From positions 62,001-126,000 of the forward strand of contig NZ_JBHZGI010000004.1 of NCBI RefSeq assembly GCF_051900535.1: a stretch of DNA of 64,000 nucleotides, in the 5' to 3' direction. Below are positions 58,316 through 64,000 of the stretch, in pieces. Both the position numbers and the translations under genes were made by a program. The DNA comes from Frateuria_A sp051900535 (GTDB lineage Bacteria > Pseudomonadota > Gammaproteobacteria > Xanthomonadales > Rhodanobacteraceae). The notes under the pieces are model-generated. The model worked only from the letters and a program-made list of their open reading frames with translations. It had not been told where the DNA came from and did not search any database. Each line of letters opens with the position of its first letter. The stretch's first letter is position 1.

Positions 58316-58401
58316 TTTCCGCTACACGGTGGGTGGGCTGCGGCCCGCCGCCGCGTCGCCGCAGCCCTGAGCGTGGGCTGAAACCCGCCTTGGGAAACGC
58401 G

Positions 58402-58869
58402 TCAGGCGGGTTCCGGCGCGTGATCGGACGAGCGCCGCACCACGGGTCGGGCGCTCTTGTCGAACACCAGCGTGCTGTGTTGCTGGGTTCGCATGGCCTG
58501 GGCCTCGCGCGGGTCGACATCCAGCGCCAGGGCTTCCTCGACCAGCGTCACCGCCGCCGGGCCTTGCCGACGCCGGGTGCTGTGCGCGAAGCGGGCCTGG
58601 TTGTAATAGGCCCAGCTGGCGAACACCACGGCACAGACCAGTGCGTAGCCGAGGATCGACAGCAGGTCGGAGGTCTGGTTGGCGTAAGCCTCGGCCGACA
58701 GCTCCACCCACGCGGTACGCAGGCCGGCCAGCCACGCCACCAGCGTGATCACCGGCAGCCACAGGTAGAGCCAGAGCATCCATGCCACAAGCGTGACGAA
58801 GGAGGAGAGCGCCCGCTGCGCCGGCGTGCGCTGGCGCTCGTTCTGGATCACGAAGCCTTCGGCTTTCAT
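58402..58869 (-). CDS. pgaD: PgaD, PNAG synthase accessory subunit
   Basis: A 155-residue protein with two transmembrane helices (FVTLVAWMLWLYLWLPVITLVAWLAG, LLSILGYALVCAVVFASWAYYNQ) and cytoplasmic ends. It is the small PgaD subunit that works with PgaC and responds to c-di-GMP in E. coli. It overlaps pgaC by 4 nt. The assignment rests on its place and topology. Confidence 0.88.
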   Translation of the reverse strand: MKAEGFVIQNERQRTPAQRALSSFVTLVAWMLWLYLWLPVITLVAWLAGLRTAWVELSAEAYANQTSDLLSILGYALVCAVVFASWAYYNQARFAHSTRRRQGPAAVTLVEEALALDVDPREAQAMRTQQHSTLVFDKSARPVVRRSSDHAPEPA

Positions 58870-60122
58870 CGCAGTCCCCGGTCCGGGCTGACCCACACCG
58901 CGCGCACGCCGCGGCGCTTGAGCAGCGCCTTGGGGAACGCGACCACCGTGGTCAGCGTGTTGATCACCCAGTAGGCGATCGGATACCAGATCATCCAGTA
59001 GTAGTTGCGCCCGATACGCGCCTCGTAGCGCCGGTCGATCACCAGGCTGAGCAGGAACTGGGTCAGGCAGGTCAGGCCCAGGATGACGCCGTGCCAGCGC
59101 GGCAACAGGCTGGGTACCGCCAGTTCGGGCGGCACCGGCATGAACTTGCCCAGCGCCCACAACGCGACCACCGCCAGCATCAGGTAAGCCCACACCAGGC
59201 TGAGCACGTACTCCATCGCGACCGGCCACATGCGCCGGCGACGCCAATTGAACAGGCCGCCGGCATAGCGCAGCAGCACCTCGCTGCCGCCCTGCGCCCA
59301 GCGCAGGCGCTGGCGCCACAGACCATGCAGGGTTTCCGGCGTGAGCAGCCAGCACAGTGCGTTCGGCTCGTAGCGCACGTCCCAGTGGCGCATCTGCAGG
59401 CGCCAGCTCACGTCGATGTCCTCGGTGACCATGTCGACGTTCCAGTAGCCGACGTCAAGCAGCGCGCGTTTGCGGAACGCGGCGATCACGCCCGAGACGG
59501 TGAAGATGCGTCCGTACACGCGCTGGGCGCGCTTGATCAGGCCGATGATCGAGGAGAACTCGCCGACCTGCAGCTTGCCCAGCAACGTCGAGCGGTTGCG
59601 GATGCGCGGGTTGCCGGTGACCGCGCCCACGCGCGCGCTTTCTAGCAGGTGGCGCATCATCCAGTGGGCGGCGTGCTCGTCCAGCAGGGTGTCGCCGTCG
59701 ATGCACACCAGGAACTCGTGGCGCGCGGCGAGCGCCGCCATGCGCAGCCCCATCGCCTTGCCCTGGTTGCTGGCGAAGTGGATCACCCGCAACTGCGGCA
59801 CTTCCCCGGCGAGGGCGTCGAGCTGCGCGCCGGTGTCGTCGGTGGAACCGTCGTTGACCGCAATGATTTCGAACTCGGGCCAGCGCTGGCGCGCCAGCTG
59901 CTCGATCGTCTCGCGGATGTGCGTGCCCTCGTTGTGGCAGGGCACCAGGATGCTGATCGGCGGCTGTGCGGGCAGCGGCTGGGGTTCGGTGCGCGGCGGC
60001 TGCCGGCGCTCCCAGCGCAGGTAGTAGATGATGCTGCCGCTCATCCACAACATCGACATGATGAGCGGGTAGTAGAAAGCGAAGTCGAGCAGCACCGACA
60101 GGGCGTGATGCGTCGTGTCCAC
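58866..60122 (-). CDS. pgaC: PgaC, poly-beta-1,6-N-acetylglucosamine synthase
   Basis: A 418-residue GT2 inner-membrane synthase. It has an N-terminal helix (LLDFAFYYPLIMSMLWMSGSI) and C-terminal helices. The processive glycosyltransferase motifs are present: ISILVPCHNEGTHIRETI, IIAVNDGSTDDT, DGDTLLDEHA (DxD), TEDIDVSWRLQ (TED) and QRLRWAQGG (QxxRW). It polymerises UDP-GlcNAc and exports the chain. The start codon is GTG, 2 nt after the pgaB stop. Confidence 0.95.
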   Translation of the reverse strand: MDTTHHALSVLLDFAFYYPLIMSMLWMSGSIIYYLRWERRQPPRTEPQPLPAQPPISILVPCHNEGTHIRETIEQLARQRWPEFEIIAVNDGSTDDTGAQLDALAGEVPQLRVIHFASNQGKAMGLRMAALAARHEFLVCIDGDTLLDEHAAHWMMRHLLESARVGAVTGNPRIRNRSTLLGKLQVGEFSSIIGLIKRAQRVYGRIFTVSGVIAAFRKRALLDVGYWNVDMVTEDIDVSWRLQMRHWDVRYEPNALCWLLTPETLHGLWRQRLRWAQGGSEVLLRYAGGLFNWRRRRMWPVAMEYVLSLVWAYLMLAVVALWALGKFMPVPPELAVPSLLPRWHGVILGLTCLTQFLLSLVIDRRYEARIGRNYYWMIWYPIAYWVINTLTTVVAFPKALLKRRGVRAVWVSPDRGLR

Positions 60123-60124
60123 GA

Positions 60125-61960
60125 TCAGCGCTCCTTGTACGGGTAGGTGGCCGAGGAGATGCCCGGGCGGATGCGCTCGAGCTGCGGATGGTCGGCAGGG
60201 AAGTCGTCCGGGTAGTAGCCCAGGTGCAGCGCGCCGTGGACCTGCAGCAGGCGCATGCGCGCGAGCAACGTGGCGGCGTCGATCGGCTGGCGCGTGCGCC
60301 AGTCCTGGGCGGCCAGCTCGAACACGGTCTTCTCGCGCGCGCCCGGCACGGCGGCGACGGCGGCGGCGAGGCGCTCGAACCAGGCCCGGGAAGGCTTGGC
60401 CACGTCGAGCTGGGGCATCGCCATCAGGCCCACTTCGTCATAGCCGGCCACTAACGCCGGCAGCGACTGCGCGAACCAGGCCTCGGCCTTGCCGTCGAGC
60501 ACCGGCGCGGCGAACAGGTTGCGCGCCGTGCGCAGCTGCGGCCGCCAGCGCCGCGCGCGCTCGATCAGCTCGTGCGTGTAGTCGACCAGCCATGCCGTGC
60601 GCGCGGCGCCCGCCGGCGGCGCGTCGTGCAGCCGGTCGGTGTCGCGCAACAAGGCATCGTCGGAGAACAGCAGGCCGTCGAACTTGGCGTGGCTGGCCAG
60701 ATCCTCGTAGAGATCGCCGATCCATGCGCGCACGACCGGCTGCGAAGGATCCAGCCGCGCCACGTCCTTGCCGTCGCCGGCAAGCGCCAGCGACGCCACC
60801 GGATCGCCCGCCCGCGGGCGGAACGCCAGCGCCGGCATCCAGGCGTAGACGTGCACGCCGGCGCGGGTCTGCAACTGCCAGGCCACGCGCGAGAACAGGT
60901 CCGCGCGCATCGGCAGGTGGCGGTTCGGGAAGTACAGCGCGTCGGCCACGCCGTCGCCGTCCGGATCGGCATAGGCCTGCAGCCAGACCTGGTCGACGTC
61001 CATGCGCTTGATGCGGTCGAGCAGCTGCGACAGGTTGCGTTCGCGCTGCGCCGGATCCGGGTCGTAGACGTAGTCGAGGTCGACCTGCACCACGCGGCGC
61101 GGCTCGACGTCATGCGTCGGCATCAACTGCCAGGCCAGGTCCGCCACGCCCGGATCACCACCCAGCAGCAGGCGCGGCAGGGTGCGGTCACGGGCGGGGT
61201 CGGGCACGGCGTCGGAGAGCGTCAGCGACATCGCCATGCCGAGCGTCGCGGCGATTTCACGCGCGGGACGATTGAAAGCGCCGTAGGGCCAGACGATCGC
61301 GTGCGGCGACTGGCCGGTGTGTTCGCGGATCAGCGCCGCGCTGCGCGCGAGGTCCTCGGTGATGCGTTCGCGCCACGCCGCCTCGGTTTCGTAGCTGCCG
61401 GCAGCCGGGTCGTAGCGGCGCGTCACCGCCGAAGGCAGCAGGTTGCCCTGCGGGTTGCCGACGATGCCCTCGTGCAGCGCGTCACTATGCGAGGCGATCT
61501 CGACCAGGCCCGAGCGTTGCATCTCGCGCACCTGCGCCCAGGTCACGAAGCAGGAGGCGTCGCAGTCACGGCCGTTGTAGTCCAGCCGGTCGCCGGGCGC
61601 CGTTTCGATCCAGCCGGTCACCAGCGCCAGCAGCGCGGGGTAGCGGTAAGCCTGCAGCAGCGGATAGACCCGCGTGTAGAAGCTTTCCAGCCCATCGTCG
61701 AAGGTCAGCAGGAACGCCTTGTCCGGCAGCGCCGGACCGCCCTGCGCGGCGGACCGCACCTGGGCGGGGCTGACCGCGGTCCAGCCGTTAGCGTGGAGGT
61801 ACTCCAGGTGCCCGACCAGGTGATCCAGGCTGGTCGCGTCCGGGTCGGTGGTCGGCCCCTGCGCGGGATCGTGGATGTCGTGGTAGCTCAGGATGACCAG
61901 GCGGCCGGCATGCGCGGGGACAGCCAGCAGGAGCAACAGGGCGAGCATCAGGTAACGCAT
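60125..61960 (-). CDS. pgaB: PgaB, periplasmic PNAG deacetylase
   Basis: A 611-residue protein, a little shorter than E. coli PgaB. The signal peptide is LMLALLLLLAVPAHA. The deacetylase domain has YHDI, LLTFDDGLESFYTRVYPLL (metal Asp) and IASHSDALHEG (His-box). The C-terminal glycoside-hydrolase-like domain follows (from about residue 280). It partly deacetylates PNAG so that the polymer is retained at the surface. Confidence 0.95.
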   Translation of the reverse strand: MRYLMLALLLLLAVPAHAGRLVILSYHDIHDPAQGPTTDPDATSLDHLVGHLEYLHANGWTAVSPAQVRSAAQGGPALPDKAFLLTFDDGLESFYTRVYPLLQAYRYPALLALVTGWIETAPGDRLDYNGRDCDASCFVTWAQVREMQRSGLVEIASHSDALHEGIVGNPQGNLLPSAVTRRYDPAAGSYETEAAWRERITEDLARSAALIREHTGQSPHAIVWPYGAFNRPAREIAATLGMAMSLTLSDAVPDPARDRTLPRLLLGGDPGVADLAWQLMPTHDVEPRRVVQVDLDYVYDPDPAQRERNLSQLLDRIKRMDVDQVWLQAYADPDGDGVADALYFPNRHLPMRADLFSRVAWQLQTRAGVHVYAWMPALAFRPRAGDPVASLALAGDGKDVARLDPSQPVVRAWIGDLYEDLASHAKFDGLLFSDDALLRDTDRLHDAPPAGAARTAWLVDYTHELIERARRWRPQLRTARNLFAAPVLDGKAEAWFAQSLPALVAGYDEVGLMAMPQLDVAKPSRAWFERLAAAVAAVPGAREKTVFELAAQDWRTRQPIDAATLLARMRLLQVHGALHLGYYPDDFPADHPQLERIRPGISSATYPYKER

Positions 61961-61961
61961 G

Positions 61962-63992
61962 TCACTCCCCCCAATGCAGGGTCAGTTCGAGCGTGGCGCG
62001 CGTCTCGCGGCGGCCGTCGTAGGGCTGGCTGTGCCAGCCCAGCCGCCAGCCGAAGCCGAGCCCCTCGTGCGGTTGCCAGGCCTGCCCATAGCCGACGTCG
62101 GCGACCCAGCCGGCGGACTGGCCCTGTTGCGCGTAGCTGCCGACGGCGAGGTCGACCAGCTGGTGCCAGGTACGCCCATAACGCTCGGCCAGCACGTGGT
62201 CCAGGTGCGCGGTGACGGTGGCGGCACCGTCGCGGCGCGGATTGAAGTAGGCGGTGTCGTCCCGCGTGTTGTGCGAGGCGTACAGGTCCGCGCCCAGGTC
62301 CAGTTGCAGGCGCGGACGGGTCAGCACGCGCCCGGTGACGCCCACGTCCGCCGCGCGGCGGCGGTTGCCGTCGCTGAAGTTGGCCGCCTGCACGCCCAGC
62401 CGCGCGGCGAGCAGCTCGTTCGCGCGCCACTGGACCGTGCTGTCCAGCGTGCTGCCGTGGACGCCGTAGTAGCGGGCGCGCAGCGGGATGTCGGCGCCGG
62501 AGCTGCTGGCGTCGGTGCTCCACGCCCAGTGATCGCTGATCGCCCAGTCGAAACCCGCTTCCACCGCGGTCGGGTCGTCGCCGGTGCCGCGCGTGGGCAG
62601 CGCCTGCAGGTAGGCCTGCACGCCGCGCCACTGGCCGCGCACGCCCAGCCCGGCGTCCGTGCGGTGGGCGTCGCCCTCGGGCAGCGAGGCCTGCGCGTGG
62701 CGGGCGATGGCGTAGATGCGCCAATGATCGGCCAGCAACGGCGAGGCGAGCGTGGCGAGGGTGTCCTGGTCGCGGTCGCCGTAGTCCGGCGTATTGCCAC
62801 GGCCAAAGGTCTGCGCGGCGTCGAACTGCCAGCCGCGCTGGCGATCCCAGGCGCGGCGCGCGCGCTGTACCTGTGCGTCGCGCGGGTAATGCGCCTCGAG
62901 GTTTTCGAGGCCGGGTTCGACGCTGTCGAAATCGCCCAGGTCACGGCGGGTTTCCAGCTGGCCGAGGCGCACGCCGATGTCCTGCGGATCCAGCCCGCGG
63001 GCGATCGCCAGGTCCGCCCCGGCGCGGCGCGGCCAGCCGCGGCTGCGTTCGTTGTTGCCCAGTTCGCGCCGCCAGTTCGCGCTGGCCGGCGCTTCGTGCA
63101 CGCCCGCGGCCAGGCGTGCGTTGGCGTCGGCCAGCAGGCCGGCGTAGCCGCGCAGCAACGCGGCGTTGAGGTCGTCCTCGCTGCGGTGCGGGTTGGCCGC
63201 CGGCCCGGATTGGCCCGGCTTGCGCAGCCACACCGGCTGCGCCGCGGCGGCGCTGTCGATGGTCTGCTCCGCCTTCGCGTATTGGCCAGCTTCGCTGTAG
63301 GCGTACATCAGCACGATCGCCGGATCGGATTCGCCTTCGGGAATGGTCTCCGGGGTCGCCGGACCCGCGCGCCCGAGCAGGCGCGCGGCTTCTTCCGGCC
63401 GCTGGCGGTCGAGCATGGCCTCGGCCAGCGGACGCAGTACGTAGGCCGGCAAGGTGTCGCGTTCGGCGGGGCCCATCGCGTCGTAGGCGCCAACCGCTTC
63501 GGCACTGCGACCGGCGGCCTGCAGGGCGACCAGGCGGTCGAGGCGGGCGCGGTGGACAACGGACGGATCATTGCCGTGGCGGGCGATCACCGCGTCGAGC
63601 TGGCGCACCGCTGCATCGGCCGCGGCGTACGGGTCGGCGTCGGGCGGGACCGGATCGCGCACGGCGCGGCGGGCGCGCTGGGCCGCCACGTCGGCATCCA
63701 GCCGGGCCAGGAGCACGGGATCCGCCGGCAGGCGCTGCGCCAGCTCGCGCGCGCGGCTGACCGCGCCGGCATCGGCCAGGATCAGCACCTGTCGGCGCAG
63801 CAGCGCCTCGTCGCCGGGGTGGTCGCGCAGTGCGTCCTCGCACAGCGCCAGCGCGCGGATCCAATGGCCTGCCTGGCGCAACTGGTCGATGTTCGCGACG
63901 GCGGCACCCGTGGCGCTCCCGCCTGCGATGGCGGGAGCGGCCGCCAGCGCCGTCCACACTGCGGCGGCGAGCGCGACACGCAGGCCGCCCAC
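61962..63992 (-). CDS. pgaA: PgaA, outer-membrane PNAG export porin (start near the window edge)
   Basis: A 676-residue protein if it starts at the GTG complementary to 63990-63992. The signal peptide-like VALAAAVWTALAAAPAIA follows at once. The N-terminal TPR-rich domain covers about 30-430 (RQAGHWIRALALCEDALRDHPGDEALLRRQVLILADAG). The C-terminal part is a beta-barrel (about 440-676), ending ATLELTLHWGE. It exports partly deacetylated PNAG. It is shorter than the 807-residue E. coli protein, mostly in the N-terminal half. Because the window ends 8 nt upstream, a more upstream start cannot be excluded. It leads pgaABCD. Confidence 0.9.
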   Translation of the reverse strand: MGGLRVALAAAVWTALAAAPAIAGGSATGAAVANIDQLRQAGHWIRALALCEDALRDHPGDEALLRRQVLILADAGAVSRARELAQRLPADPVLLARLDADVAAQRARRAVRDPVPPDADPYAAADAAVRQLDAVIARHGNDPSVVHRARLDRLVALQAAGRSAEAVGAYDAMGPAERDTLPAYVLRPLAEAMLDRQRPEEAARLLGRAGPATPETIPEGESDPAIVLMYAYSEAGQYAKAEQTIDSAAAAQPVWLRKPGQSGPAANPHRSEDDLNAALLRGYAGLLADANARLAAGVHEAPASANWRRELGNNERSRGWPRRAGADLAIARGLDPQDIGVRLGQLETRRDLGDFDSVEPGLENLEAHYPRDAQVQRARRAWDRQRGWQFDAAQTFGRGNTPDYGDRDQDTLATLASPLLADHWRIYAIARHAQASLPEGDAHRTDAGLGVRGQWRGVQAYLQALPTRGTGDDPTAVEAGFDWAISDHWAWSTDASSSGADIPLRARYYGVHGSTLDSTVQWRANELLAARLGVQAANFSDGNRRRAADVGVTGRVLTRPRLQLDLGADLYASHNTRDDTAYFNPRRDGAATVTAHLDHVLAERYGRTWHQLVDLAVGSYAQQGQSAGWVADVGYGQAWQPHEGLGFGWRLGWHSQPYDGRRETRATLELTLHWGE

Positions 63993-64000
63993 CGGAATGG

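Noticed and set aside
1..64000. CRISPR array, tRNA or rRNA genes, insertion sequences
   Set aside because: No spaced direct repeats, no tRNA cloverleaf that I could recognise, no rRNA and no transposase gene were seen. The repeats found are palindromes, not insertion sequences.

Overview
The window is high-GC gammaproteobacterial DNA (a hand count of 31801-31860 gives about 75% GC). The most likely source is the Xanthomonadales, near Rhodanobacteraceae such as Dyella, Rhodanobacter or Frateuria. Supporting this are the prmA - zinc-ribbon DUF3426 - fis - purH order, a C-rich-loop small RNA behind polA that resembles Xanthomonas sX13, an mddA-type methyltransferase, and many copies of an extragenic palindrome built on CCCTCTCCCC/GGGGAGAGGG. 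The organism was identified from protein content and gene order only.

Layout. 1-11262 is housekeeping: prmA (cut), a DUF3426 membrane protein, fis, purH, a GST, a half-size EamA transporter, a DUF2782 protein, polA, the sRNA and uvrD. 11354-13832 (minus) is an ECF sigma factor, anti-sigma factor and lipoprotein subtilase joined by 4-nt overlaps. 13914-17102 (minus) is a cytochrome module: b561, an outer-membrane protein with a CxxCH motif, a class I cytochrome c and a second outer-membrane protein. 17488-25763 (plus) is a Wzx/Wzy-type polysaccharide locus with a dTDP-3-amino-3,6-dideoxyhexose branch. It continues at 26048-32632 as a tight run of methyltransferase, amidohydrolase, methyltransferase, B12-type radical SAM protein and two glycosyltransferases.

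32778-34591 is the accessory island. It is AT-rich (a hand count of 33841-33900 gives 35% GC) and is built as integron gene cassettes: two plus-strand genes, each followed by an attC-like hairpin ending in GTTRRRY or a near match, with no integrase in the window (a CALIN). The genes are an Abi-alpha (DUF4393) protein and a TIR/deoxyribosyltransferase-like protein, both plausible phage-defence genes. A GFA-family gene abuts the last attC.

35107-42702 holds an esterase, a membrane protein, mddA, a dihaem peroxidase-like protein, and a TPR Ser/Thr kinase paired with an ECF sigma factor. 42934-48830 is a divergent cluster (nucleotidyltransferase and radical SAM on minus; HPrK-like kinase and ABC exporter on plus) that looks like an uncharacterised modification and export system. 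48982-52251 is hemD-hemX-hemY (minus). 52334-58315 holds thioesterases, a lipoprotein, a rhodanese-like protein lacking its cysteine, a ferredoxin-type reductase, srkA and an RlmI-like methyltransferase. 58402-63992 (minus) is pgaABCD for poly-N-acetylglucosamine.

BIME-type palindrome pairs occur throughout. One lies in frame inside uvrD and another supplies the C-terminal tail of the ABC exporter.
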